Assembly: GCA_046347195.1 (NCBI GenBank)
Contig: JAXMGQ010000009.1
Span: 58,740 to 122,739, forward strand
Length of the DNA: 64,000 nt
Direction: 5' to 3'
Origin: TMP-86 sp046347195
Lineage (GTDB): Bacteria; Pseudomonadota; Gammaproteobacteria; Steroidobacterales; Steroidobacteraceae
Below the pieces are notes generated by a model, which ran no database searches, was not told the DNA's origin, and worked only from the letters and a program-made list of their open reading frames with translations. Below, piece after piece: positions 44,196-53,067 of this stretch (position 1 is the first letter of the stretch; the number at the start of each line of letters is the position of its first letter). A program made the position numbers and the translations under genes.

Positions 44196-46283
44196 TCAGC
44201 GCGTGGCGGGAAGCACGATGCTGGTTCGTGCCGGTCCGCCGAGTGCAGCGGGCGTCGCGGGCTCGATGATGAGCTGGAAGGACGCCGGCGCGGCACGGCT
44301 GGCCTCCGGCCTCAGTCGCACGAACAGCGTGGCCGAATCCCGGCCCTTCGAGAAGGTCTGCGGGGTGCGCGCCTGCGCGATGTAATCAGAACCGGCGCGG
44401 GCCGTGCCATCCTCGGTCCACCAGAGGAAGGAGCCCGCCCCCTCGCTCCGACGGACCCGGATCTCCACGAAGTTGGCGCCGTGCGGCACCCGCCGGCTCC
44501 GGGCACTCAGCCAGATGCGAGGTTCCGCCTGTGCCGGTGCGCGCATCGCCCGGCGAGTGGCGGCACTCCCGTCGTTGCGTCCACCAGGCCTCGCGCTGTC
44601 GGTCGAAGCGGTCGAGGCCGTCGCGGCGGTCGCGGCAGCGGCCAGCACCCGCGCGCTGCCGGCGGGCCGAGGAGTTGCCGCAACCACGGCCGTTGAGCCG
44701 GGCGCGCCGACGGTGACCGGCGGCGGAACAGAAGCCGGCGCCAGCGGCGGGGAGGCGACGGGCGCATGTTCGGCCATCCGTGGCGCGGGGCTGGAGGATG
44801 CGGACATCGGCGCCAGCGTACGATGCCCGGGCGCACCGATCCAGATGATGGCCGCGGCGGTCACCGCGGCCAGCGGCAGGGCAAAGTCCCGCCAGGGCCA
44901 TTCGCGCCACGAGCGGTGTTTCGCCGGTGCGCTGAACTCCGGCAGCCGCTGGGGCTCGAGGTCGAGACCGAGCTGCATCAGCCAGTCCGCGACGGGGATC
45001 GACCGCTTCGCGCGGGTGAAGGACAGCCCCGCCCGCAACGTGCGCCAGGCGCGGCCGGACAGGCCCGCCGGCCGGCGCGGGCGCTCGTCCGCGGTTCGGG
45101 CCTCGAGCGAGCTGCGCTTGCCGAACGGATGTGCACCGGCAAGCAGTTCATAGGTGACGCAGGCGAGCGAAAACAGGTCATCGCGCGGATCGGGCTGATC
45201 GCCCTCGAGCACGTCGCAGCTCGCGTAGGGTGGCGTCGCTGTGAGCGGCAGGCCTTCGCCCACGGGCATCACATCGCTGGAGTTGCGTGAGGAGCCGAAG
45301 TCCAGGACCCGCACCTCGCCCGACTGCGTGATCATCACGTTCTGGGGCTTCAAGTCTCCGTGGATCACGTTGCGGGCATGCGCATGCGCGATCGCCGAAC
45401 CCATGGCCCGGATGATGGACCACGCGTAGGGCCTTGGCAGCCCCGCGGGCCGGGTGCGCGCGAGCAGCGCGTGCAGCGGCTCGCCGTCGAGCAGCTCCAT
45501 CGTGTAAAAGCCGATGTCCCCCTCGCAATCGAGCTCGTACACCTTGACCACGTTGGGATGCGACAGGCTCTGCGTGCAGTGGAATTCGCGGCGCAGCTGC
45601 ACCAGCACGGCGGGACGGGGTCCGAGCCTTTCGCGCAGGGCCTTGAGCGCCACGCGCCGGTTGGCGGCCGCGGGAAGCGCGGCGTGCCGGTCGAGGGCCC
45701 TGTAGACCGTTCCCATGCCGCCATCGCCGAGGCAGTTCTCGATCACGTAGCGATCGCAGAGCACGCGACCGGGGCGCAAGGCCTCGACCAGGGCCGGTGC
45801 ACTGGCCAGGGACGGGCCCGCCAATACCTGGGCGTCCTGCAGCTCCAGCACCACCGGTGCCGCCACCGACAGCGCGGATCCCGGCGCGGAGTCTGCCGCA
45901 TCCCGCACCACGGTTCTTGCAGCCGGGACGTTCGCGGGCGAGGGGGCAGCGCTTCGTGCCGATGCCGGCGCCGCAGGGGTGGCCGGCGCGATCGGCACCA
46001 GCTCCACCGTCGTGCCGAAGGTATTGTCCTGCAGCTCGTTCCAGGCGATGCGCGACTTGATCGACTGGAACAGCTCATCGGGGATCTGGCCCAGGCGATA
46101 CCGCTGGTCGATGAAGGAGAGCAGGTCCCAGGGTCCGTCGGTGCGGCTGCGGCCGGCGAGCGATTCACGCACGAAGTCATCGGCGCTGCACTCGCCGCGT
46201 GCGAGCTGCTCGAGTCTTTTTTTCAGATCGAACGCGGCGGCCGGCTCGCGTCGGCGCAACGTCCCGCTGTGCGCTTCGGACAT
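44196..46283 (-). CDS. Membrane Ser/Thr protein kinase with C-terminal Calx-beta-like domain
   Basis: This protein of about 695 residues has a short N-terminal helical domain (residues 15-90). The Hanks-type kinase domain (about 175-400) has LGDGGMGTVY, VALK lysine 214, catalytic IHGDLKPQN with Gly in place of Arg of the usual HRD, and DFG at about 328. One transmembrane segment (LPLAAVTAAAIIWIG) is followed by a Pro/Ala-rich linker and a C-terminal beta domain whose DGTARAGSDY resembles Calx-beta. The kinase would face the cytoplasm and the Calx-beta-like sensor the periplasm. ATG 46283 is chosen because upstream frame is antisense to the CobT gene. It lies 77 bp after cobT on the same strand. 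Confidence 0.87.
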   Translation of the reverse strand: MSEAHSGTLRRREPAAAFDLKKRLEQLARGECSADDFVRESLAGRSRTDGPWDLLSFIDQRYRLGQIPDELFQSIKSRIAWNELQDNTFGTTVELVPIAPATPAAPASARSAAPSPANVPAARTVVRDAADSAPGSALSVAAPVVLELQDAQVLAGPSLASAPALVEALRPGRVLCDRYVIENCLGDGGMGTVYRALDRHAALPAAANRRVALKALRERLGPRPAVLVQLRREFHCTQSLSHPNVVKVYELDCEGDIGFYTMELLDGEPLHALLARTRPAGLPRPYAWSIIRAMGSAIAHAHARNVIHGDLKPQNVMITQSGEVRVLDFGSSRNSSDVMPVGEGLPLTATPPYASCDVLEGDQPDPRDDLFSLACVTYELLAGAHPFGKRSSLEARTADERPRRPAGLSGRAWRTLRAGLSFTRAKRSIPVADWLMQLGLDLEPQRLPEFSAPAKHRSWREWPWRDFALPLAAVTAAAIIWIGAPGHRTLAPMSASSSPAPRMAEHAPVASPPLAPASVPPPVTVGAPGSTAVVAATPRPAGSARVLAAAATAATASTASTDSARPGGRNDGSAATRRAMRAPAQAEPRIWLSARSRRVPHGANFVEIRVRRSEGAGSFLWWTEDGTARAGSDYIAQARTPQTFSKGRDSATLFVRLRPEASRAAPASFQLIIEPATPAALGGPARTSIVLPATR

Positions 46284-46360
46284 GTTGCCTGCATTATGCT
46301 CGGGCGCGCGCAAAAGGCGAGAGGCGCCGGAGCTTATGTCAAGCAGTTTGCTGATAAAAA

Positions 46361-48220
46361 CTACACGCGCCCTCGACCGCACTCCTGCGTCCGGCGAGGC
46401 GGCGCGACGAACAGCTCCGCCAGCTGCTCGATCATGGCGCCTGCGAGCTGGTCCACCTGCGTGATCGCCACGGCGCGCGCGTAGAAATCGGTCACGTCGT
46501 GGCCGATGCCGATGGCGGCCAGCTCGACGGTCGAGTGCTTCTCGATCCAGCGGATGACGTTGCGCAGGTGCTGCTCGAGGTAGCCACCCGGATTGGCCGA
46601 CAGAGTCGCCTCGTCCAGCGGCACCCCATCGGAGATCACCATCAGGATGCGGCGCTGCTCGCTCCGGCACAGCAGCCGCTCGTGCGCCCACAGCAGGGCC
46701 TCACCATCGACGTTCTCCTTGAGCAGGTCCTCTCGCAGCATCAGTCCCAGGTTGCGTCGCACCCGGCGCCACGGCTCATCCGCCGGCTTGTAGATGATGT
46801 AGCGCAGGTCCGAGATGCGCCCGCAGCCGGACGGGTGGCCCGCGGCGAGCCAGTCCTCGCGCGAGCGTCCGCCTTTCCATTCGCGCGTGGTGAAGCCGAG
46901 GATCTCGACCTTGACCTGGCAGCGTTCCAGCGTGCGCGCGAGGATGTCGGCGCACAGCGCCGCCACCAGGATGGGGCGGCCGCGCATCGAACCGGAATTG
47001 TCGAGCAGGATGCCGACCACGGTGTCCTTGAAATCGATCTCATCCTCGGTCTTGTAGGGCAGCGCGCTCAGCGGATCGACGATGACGCGGGACAGGCGCG
47101 CCGCATCCAGCACGCCCTCATCGACGTCGAAGGACCAGCCGCGCAATTGCCGCGCGCGCAGCAGCCGCTCCAGCCGCTGTGCAAGCCTCCCCACCGCCAG
47201 CCGCACGGCCTGCGACTGCTCGTCGAGGCGTGCGCGCAGGGCATCGAGTTCCGCCGCATCGGCGAGCTCTCCGGCCTTCACCACCTCATCGTGCGCACGC
47301 GTGAAGATCCGGTAATGACGGTTGGGGTCGTCCGAGTCATCGACCGGCGCCAGGCGCGCCATGCGTGCGCCCCTGTCGCGGGTGTCCTCCTTGCGCTCCT
47401 GCTTCGCTTCGGTGGTGTCGCGTTGCGCGGGAGGCTCATCGTCCTCCAGCGGCGGTGCATCCTCCTCGAGCTCGCCGCGCTGGGCCTTCACCGCGAGCGG
47501 CGTCGCGGACTCCTCCGGTCGTGGCGCGGCGTCGGGCGGTGCGTCCGGCTTTCGTGGCTCGCGGCGGCGCGTGGAAGCCTCGCCGATCTCGTGTCCGATG
47601 CCGATGTCGCGGGCCAGGTCGTGCACCAGCCCGGCGTAACGCGCCTGGTCATGCATCGCCTCGGCGAGCATCGACAGCGTGCGCGCGGCGCGTGGCGCGA
47701 GATCGGCGCGCGCCCGTGCGATGTGCTCCGCGGCGAGCGCGGGCAGCGCGCGTCCGGTGAGCTGCTCGCGCGCGATCAGCGCCAGCGCCTCGGCGGTCGT
47801 CGGATTGCCGGGTTGCCCGGGACGAACGCCCTTGCGCTGCAGGGTGTCCAGCAGCATGGCGGTGAGATTCCCGCAGACGCCCTCGAGCACCGCGGAACCC
47901 AGTGCCTGGCAACGCACGTCCTCGAGCGCATCGTACAGTTCGCGGGCACGCGGCCCATCGGGGCGCAATCGGGAGTGCAGGGCGGCATCGTGATAGGCGA
48001 TGCGCAGCGCCAGGCGGTCGGCATGCCCCCGCAGGCGCGAGGCCGCCGGAGCCGACAGCGGCGTGGGGACCGGCGGCAGGGTGATGCGGTTGCCGGCGAG
48101 GTGCGGCCCTTGCGGCCCGAACTGCACCTCGAGGTCCTCGCGGCCGGCCAGCGCGCGGGTGGATTGCACCAGCGCGCGCTGGAAACGTTCCTGGGGCGTG
48201 TCGGCGCCCGTGCCGCTCAC
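46361..48220 (-). CDS. cobT: CobT-like VWA-domain protein (cobaltochelatase subunit type)
   Basis: This 619-residue protein of the CobT family has a helical N-terminal half, an acidic central linker (LEEDAPPLEDDEPP) and a C-terminal von Willebrand A domain with an intact metal site (LLDNSGSMRG). In cobalamin makers CobT pairs with the AAA+ CobS and CobN to insert cobalt; in many proteobacteria without CobN nearby the pair acts as a MoxR/VWA-like chaperone of unknown client. GTG 48220 overlaps the cobS stop (GTGA). No cobalamin genes are in the window, so the chelatase name is by family only. Confidence 0.88.
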   Translation of the reverse strand: MSGTGADTPQERFQRALVQSTRALAGREDLEVQFGPQGPHLAGNRITLPPVPTPLSAPAASRLRGHADRLALRIAYHDAALHSRLRPDGPRARELYDALEDVRCQALGSAVLEGVCGNLTAMLLDTLQRKGVRPGQPGNPTTAEALALIAREQLTGRALPALAAEHIARARADLAPRAARTLSMLAEAMHDQARYAGLVHDLARDIGIGHEIGEASTRRREPRKPDAPPDAAPRPEESATPLAVKAQRGELEEDAPPLEDDEPPAQRDTTEAKQERKEDTRDRGARMARLAPVDDSDDPNRHYRIFTRAHDEVVKAGELADAAELDALRARLDEQSQAVRLAVGRLAQRLERLLRARQLRGWSFDVDEGVLDAARLSRVIVDPLSALPYKTEDEIDFKDTVVGILLDNSGSMRGRPILVAALCADILARTLERCQVKVEILGFTTREWKGGRSREDWLAAGHPSGCGRISDLRYIIYKPADEPWRRVRRNLGLMLREDLLKENVDGEALLWAHERLLCRSEQRRILMVISDGVPLDEATLSANPGGYLEQHLRNVIRWIEKHSTVELAAIGIGHDVTDFYARAVAITQVDQLAGAMIEQLAELFVAPPRRTQECGRGRV

Positions 48221-49200
48221 ACGACGGTCACGCGCGAAGCGGCTTCCGGCAGGTCCTGGCCGAAGGCGCGCTGGAAGAACTCCGCCACGGTGGCGCGCTC
48301 CAGCTCGTCGCACTTGTTGAGGAAGGTCACCCGGAATGCGTAGCCCACGTCCTTGAAGATGAGCGTGTTCTCCGCCCAGCTGATGACCGTGCGCGGGCTC
48401 ATCACCGTGGAGATGTCGCGATTCATGAAGGCGTTGCGGGTCATGTCGGCCACCCGCACCATGGCCATGATGCGGGTCCGTCCTTCCGGCGTGTCGTAGC
48501 TCGGTACCTTGGCGAGCACGATGGCGGCCTCGGCATCGTGCTCGAGATAGTTCAGCGTGGTGACGATGCTCCAGCGGTCCATCTGGCCCTGGTTGATCTG
48601 CTGCGTGCCGTGATACAGGCCGCTGGCATCGCCGAGGCCGATGGTATTGCTGGTCGCGAACAGCCGGAACCACGGGTTCGGGCTGATGACGCGGTTCTGG
48701 TCCAGCAGGGTGAGCTTGCCGCTGGCCTCGAGGATGCGCTGGATGACGAACATGACGTCCGGCCGCCCGGCGTCGTATTCATCGAAGGTCAGCGCCACGG
48801 CGCGGGAGATCGACCAGGGCAGGAGTCCTTCGCGGAATTCCGTCACCTGCAGGCCGTCCTTGAGCACGATGGCATCGCGCCCGATCAGGTCGATGCGCGA
48901 GACGTGACCGTCGAGGTTGATGCGGATCATCGGCCAGTTCAGCCGCGCCGCCACCTGCTCGATGTGCGTGGACTTGCCCGTGCCATGGTAGCCCTGGACC
49001 ATCACGCGGCGGTTGAACGCGAATCCGGCGAGGATGGCGAGCGTGGTCTCGCGATCGAAGCAGTAGCCGGGGTCGGTATCGGGCACGTGTTCGGTGCGGC
49101 GGCTGAAGGCCGGTACGCGCATGTCCGCATCGATGCCGAAGCTGCGGGCCTCGACTTCGGTGTCGGGTACGAGGTGGAGGAGATCATCGCCGTTGTCCAT
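48217..49200 (-). CDS. cobS: CobS-like AAA+ ATPase (cobaltochelatase subunit type)
   Basis: This 327-residue AAA+ ATPase has an N-terminal CobS motif (DTDPGYCFDRETTLAILAGF), Walker A GYHGTGKSTH, Walker B ALTFDEYDAGRPDV, and a sensor region RLFATSNTIGLGD. It forms a ring that works with the adjacent CobT-type VWA protein. ATG 49200 (MDNGDDLLHL) is the natural start; longer frames upstream are antisense to the GST gene. The pair shares a 4-bp overlap. The divergent gap to GST is 108 bp and AT-richer, so promoters lie there. Confidence 0.9.
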   Translation of the reverse strand: MDNGDDLLHLVPDTEVEARSFGIDADMRVPAFSRRTEHVPDTDPGYCFDRETTLAILAGFAFNRRVMVQGYHGTGKSTHIEQVAARLNWPMIRINLDGHVSRIDLIGRDAIVLKDGLQVTEFREGLLPWSISRAVALTFDEYDAGRPDVMFVIQRILEASGKLTLLDQNRVISPNPWFRLFATSNTIGLGDASGLYHGTQQINQGQMDRWSIVTTLNYLEHDAEAAIVLAKVPSYDTPEGRTRIMAMVRVADMTRNAFMNRDISTVMSPRTVISWAENTLIFKDVGYAFRVTFLNKCDELERATVAEFFQRAFGQDLPEAASRVTVV

Positions 49201-49308
49201 GCCGCCAATGATAATATCAATCCGATCCCCGCACCTCGTCCGCCGCGACGCCGGCTTGCGCGTGTGCGGCAGGAGGATCCGGGCGGCGGCCATCGACGGA
49301 ACACCTTG

Positions 49309-49941
49309 ATGAAACTCCATACCTACGATCCGGCGCCCAACCCGCGCCGCGTGAACCTGGTCCTGGCGGTGAAGGGCATCAGGATCCCCACCGTGCAGGT
49401 GGACCTGCGCGCGGGCGAGCACCTGGGGGAGTCCTTCCGCCGCCTCAATCCGCGCTGCATCGTGCCGGTGCTGGAGCTTGACGATGGCTCGGTGCTGTGC
49501 GATGGCCTGGCCATCTGCTGGTATCTCGAGAGCCTGTATCCCGAACCGCGGCTCCTGGGCCGCGATGCGTTGCAGACGGCGCGGATCCTGAGCTGGGAGC
49601 AGATGTCCTTCACCGACGGCTTCCTGCCGGCGGCCGACATCCTGCGCAACCGCAGCCAGGCATTCCGCGATCGCGCCGTCACCGGGCCTGCGGCCAGCGC
49701 ACAGATTCCGGCGCTCATCGATCGTGGGCGCGAGCGCCTGCATCAGTTCTGGCGATACCTCGAGACCCACCTCGACGGCCGGCGATTCATCGTCGGCGAT
49801 TCACTGACCTTCGCGGACATCAACACGCTGGTGATCATCGATTTCGCCGGCTGGAGCAAGGAGTCCGTGCCGGCCGAATGCCCGAAGGTGCTGCAATGGA
49901 TGCAGCGGATCCGCGAGCTGCTGCCGCCGGAGCAACGATGA
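49309..49941 (+). CDS. Glutathione S-transferase family protein
   Basis: This 210-residue protein has an N-terminal thioredoxin-like domain (MKLHTYDPAPNPRRVNLVLAVKGI, cis-Pro in CIVPVLELDDGSVLCDGLAICWYLE) and an all-helical C-terminal domain (GDSLTFADINTLVIIDFAGW). It would conjugate or isomerise electrophiles with glutathione. ATG 49309 has no strong upstream purine run. Its stop overlaps the start of the M28 peptidase gene (ATGA). Confidence 0.9.
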   Translation: MKLHTYDPAPNPRRVNLVLAVKGIRIPTVQVDLRAGEHLGESFRRLNPRCIVPVLELDDGSVLCDGLAICWYLESLYPEPRLLGRDALQTARILSWEQMSFTDGFLPAADILRNRSQAFRDRAVTGPAASAQIPALIDRGRERLHQFWRYLETHLDGRRFIVGDSLTFADINTLVIIDFAGWSKESVPAECPKVLQWMQRIRELLPPEQR

Positions 49942-51410
49942 GCCGGCTCGCTGACCCGGGCCTGTGCGTGGATGGCCGCGGCCCGCGGCGATTCGCATGG
50001 CGTTGCCTGGTGATGCTGGCGGCTTGCTGTTTCGTGCTGCTGTTGCCGGTCGGCCGCGGTTCCTGCGCCCCGGCATCGGGTACACCGGTTGCTTCCCGTG
50101 CGGGGCCCACCCTGGACGAGCGCAGCGTACGCGCGTGGATGGAGTTCCTGGCGAGCGATGCCTTGCGCGGCCGCGGCAGCGGCACGCGTGAAGAATGGAT
50201 CACCGCCGTCTGGGCCGGAGCGCAGATGCGCGGTGCGGGGCTCGAGCCCGTCGATGGCAAGGACTTCCTGCAGACCGTGGACCTCGAGCGCACCGAGGCC
50301 GCAGGCCAGCCGCAGTTGAGCGCCGCGTCGATGCGGCTGGATCCCAAGGCGGGATTTGTCGTGATCGATGCCGGTGTGCCGCAGGCAGCCGGTCCCTTGC
50401 AGCGCTTCCACCCTGGCGTCGTCGTGCGGCGCGGCGCCGTCCTGCTGATGCCGGGGGAGGCGGACCCACGCAACGCGTCGGGCCTCGAGAATGCGGCGAT
50501 GGTGCTGTGGCACGAGACGGGGGAGATCCGCAAGCTGTGGCCATCGCTCGCGGCGCGGCCCCTGACGGTGGGGCGCACGCGGCTGACTGGCCTTGCGAAG
50601 CCAGCGATTCCCGCCGCTCCCGATGCTCCTGTGCAGATCGTGCTAGATGATGCGGCCTACGCGATCATCGCCCGCCTGCAGGAATCCACGGTGATGACCT
50701 TCCGCGTGCCCACGCGCACCGTCACCAGCCAGACCTGGAACGCGGTGGGACAGATCCGCGGAACCGAGCCGGGGCAAGCCGCCCAGAGCATCCTGCTCAG
50801 CGCGCACCTGGATCACCTGGGCGAGGGAGGCAAGGGGCCGGATCGCATCTACAACGGCGCCGATGATGATGCCTCGGGAACGGTGGCGGTGTTGTCGCTC
50901 GCGCAGTCGCTGGCGAGGCAGCCGCGGCCACGGCGAACGCTGGTGTTCGCGCTGTTCGGCAGCGAGGAGGTGGGGAGCCTGGGTGCCCGCTATTTCCTCG
51001 ACCGTCCGACGGTGCCCTTGTCGCGGCTCATCGCCAACCTGGAGTTCGAGATGATCGGCCGCTCGGATGCGGCCGTGGCGCCGCACACGCTGTGGCTCAC
51101 CGGGTGGGAGCGCAGCGACCTGGGGCCTGCGCTCGCGGCGCACGGCGCGCGGCTGGTGGCCGATCCGCATCCGAAGGAACATTTCTTCATGCGCTCGGAC
51201 AACTACTCGCTCGCGCGGCGCGGCGTGGTGGCGCAGACGGTGTCGAGCTTCGGACTGCATGCCCAGTACCACGAGCCCGACGATGACCTGGCCCACATCG
51301 ACATCGCGCACATGCTGGAGGCCATCCGCTCGCTCCTGGGCCCGGTACGATGGCTGGCCGACTCGGACTACACGCCTGCCTGGAAACCGGGCGGACGTCC
51401 GGCGCGCTGA
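49938..51410 (+). CDS. Secreted M28-family zinc aminopeptidase
   Basis: This 490-residue protein has an N-terminal hydrophobic signal (LVMLAACCFVLLLPVG) and a C-terminal M28 peptidase domain with two-zinc ligands: SAHLDHLG, NGADDDASG, FALFGSEEVGSLGA (catalytic Glu pair) and YHEPDDDLAHID. The residue expected as Asp in the fourth ligand stretch is Glu here (NLEFEMIG). An intervening PA-like insert is likely between residues 140 and 250. It probably removes N-terminal amino acids from peptides in the periplasm. It is coupled to GST by a 4-bp overlap. Confidence 0.9.
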   Translation: MSRLADPGLCVDGRGPRRFAWRCLVMLAACCFVLLLPVGRGSCAPASGTPVASRAGPTLDERSVRAWMEFLASDALRGRGSGTREEWITAVWAGAQMRGAGLEPVDGKDFLQTVDLERTEAAGQPQLSAASMRLDPKAGFVVIDAGVPQAAGPLQRFHPGVVVRRGAVLLMPGEADPRNASGLENAAMVLWHETGEIRKLWPSLAARPLTVGRTRLTGLAKPAIPAAPDAPVQIVLDDAAYAIIARLQESTVMTFRVPTRTVTSQTWNAVGQIRGTEPGQAAQSILLSAHLDHLGEGGKGPDRIYNGADDDASGTVAVLSLAQSLARQPRPRRTLVFALFGSEEVGSLGARYFLDRPTVPLSRLIANLEFEMIGRSDAAVAPHTLWLTGWERSDLGPALAAHGARLVADPHPKEHFFMRSDNYSLARRGVVAQTVSSFGLHAQYHEPDDDLAHIDIAHMLEAIRSLLGPVRWLADSDYTPAWKPGGRPAR

Positions 51411-51434
51411 GGCAACGGGCGGCGCGGGGCGGGG

Positions 51435-52932
51435 TCAGGTCCCCACCCAGTCGAGCGAGCGGCTGACCGCCTTGCGCCAGCGGGCGAACAGCCGCTCACG
51501 CTCCGCGGCGGGCATCCGCGGCAGCCAGCGCCGGTCCTCGCGCCAGTTGGCGCGCACATCGCGCGGATCCTGCCAGAAGCCCACGGCCAGGCCCGCGGCG
51601 TACGCGGCTCCGAGCGCGGTGGTCTCGCGCACCTCGGGGCGGATCACCGGCACATCGAGCATGTCGGCCTGGAACTGCATCAGCAGCTCGTTCCCCGTCA
51701 TGCCGCCGTCGACGCGAAGGTCGCGCATCGGCAGACCCGCATCCAGGCGCATCGCCTCGAGCACCTCGCGCGTCTGGTAGGCGGTGGCCTCGAGCGCCGC
51801 GCGGGCGATGTGCTCGCGCGCCGCGAAGCGCGTCAGTCCGACGATGGTGCCGCGTGCATCCGCCCTCCAGTGCGGCGCGTAGAGTCCCGAGAATGCCGGC
51901 ACGAAATACACATCGCCATTGTCGGCGGCACGCGCGGCCAGCGCTTCGATGTCGGCGCTGTTGTCGATGAGCCGGAGGTTGTCGCGCAGCCATTGCACCA
52001 GTGCGCCGGTGATGGCGATGGACCCCTCGAGGGCATAGTGGATGGCCGACTCGCCGAATCGATACGCCACCGTGGTGATGAGTCCCGCGGTGGAGGCCAC
52101 CACGCGGGTGCCGGTGTTCATCAGCAGGAAGCAACCGGTGCCGTAGGTATTCTTGGCTTCGCCCGGTTCGAGGCAGGCCTGGCCCACGAGCGCAGCCTGC
52201 TGATCGCCGAGCAACCCACCCAACGGCACCCCGGCGAGGGGTGCGACGCAGGTGCCGAGCGGGGCGCTGGAGGAGACGATCCGCGGCAGTACCTGCGCGG
52301 GAATGCGGAAGGCATCCAGGAGATGATCGTCCCAGGTCGCCGAGGCCAGGTTCATGAGTTGCGTGCGGCTCGCGTTGCTCACATCGGTGATGTGCAGTCC
52401 GCCTCGGGCGCCGCCGGTGAGGTTCCACGCCAGCCAGCAGTCGATGGTGCCGGCCCGCAGGTCGCCTCGCATCGCCGCCGCGCGCGCGCCGGGGACTTCG
52501 TCGAGCAGCCATTGCAGCAGGCGCGCTGAAATAACTGGCCAGCGGCAGTCCCGTGCGCTGGCGGAACCGGTCGATGCCGCCGTCCTCGGCATACCGCGCG
52601 ACCCGTTCATCGGTTCGCGTGTCCTGCCAGACCAATGCGTGATGCAGTGGCTCGCCGGTGCGCGCATCCCACAGCAGGCTGGTTTCGCGCTGGTTGGTGA
52701 TGCCCACCGCGGCGATCTGTGCGGCGGTGACACCGGACTCCTCCAGGGTCTGCCGGATGACCTGGCAGGTGTTGCGCCAGATCTCCGCCGCGTCATGCTC
52801 GACCCAGCCCGGCCGCGGGAAGTGCTGCGCGTGCTCGCGCTGGGCACTGGCGTGGATGCGCCCCTCATGCGTGAACAGCATGAAGCGCGTGCTGGTGGTT
52901 CCCTGGTCGATGGCGCCGACGTACTGCGACAT
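51435..52932 (-). pseudogene. glpK: Glycerol kinase with one frameshift
   Basis: This is ATP:glycerol 3-phosphotransferase of the FGGY family, about 498 codons in total. The first part (SQYVGAIDQGTTSTRFMLF, NQRETSLLWDARTG, ending TGLPLASYFSA) is read in one frame. From about 52535 the rest (QWLLDEVPGARAAAMRGDL, KNTYGTGCFLLMNTG, RVDGGMTGNELLMQFQ) is in another. One inserted base or two deleted bases explains it. All motifs on both sides are intact and full-length, so a sequencing error or a very recent mutation is likely. It is divergent from the oxidoreductase at 53068, and no other glp genes are adjacent. Confidence 0.88.
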
Positions 52933-53067
52933 GCGGGTCGAGCCGTGTGGATCTTTGCGCTCATCCTACCGGAAATCTCCACCCCGCGTGTCCGGCTCTG
53001 GACTTGCGCGCAGGCGAGCGTGTAGGGTGCGACGACCGACGGCGTACCAACCGCCAGGGAGCGCATC

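Noticed and set aside
41414..44296. 960-codon open frame on the minus strand
   Set aside because: It is mostly antisense to the CocE-like gene and out of frame with the MFS gene; its composition is Arg/Pro/Ala-rich, typical of GC-rich shadow frames. Only a short middle part reflects displaced MFS sequence.
46361..49200. Cobalamin biosynthesis operon
   Set aside because: Only CobS/CobT-like proteins are present; no CobN or other cobalamin genes are nearby.
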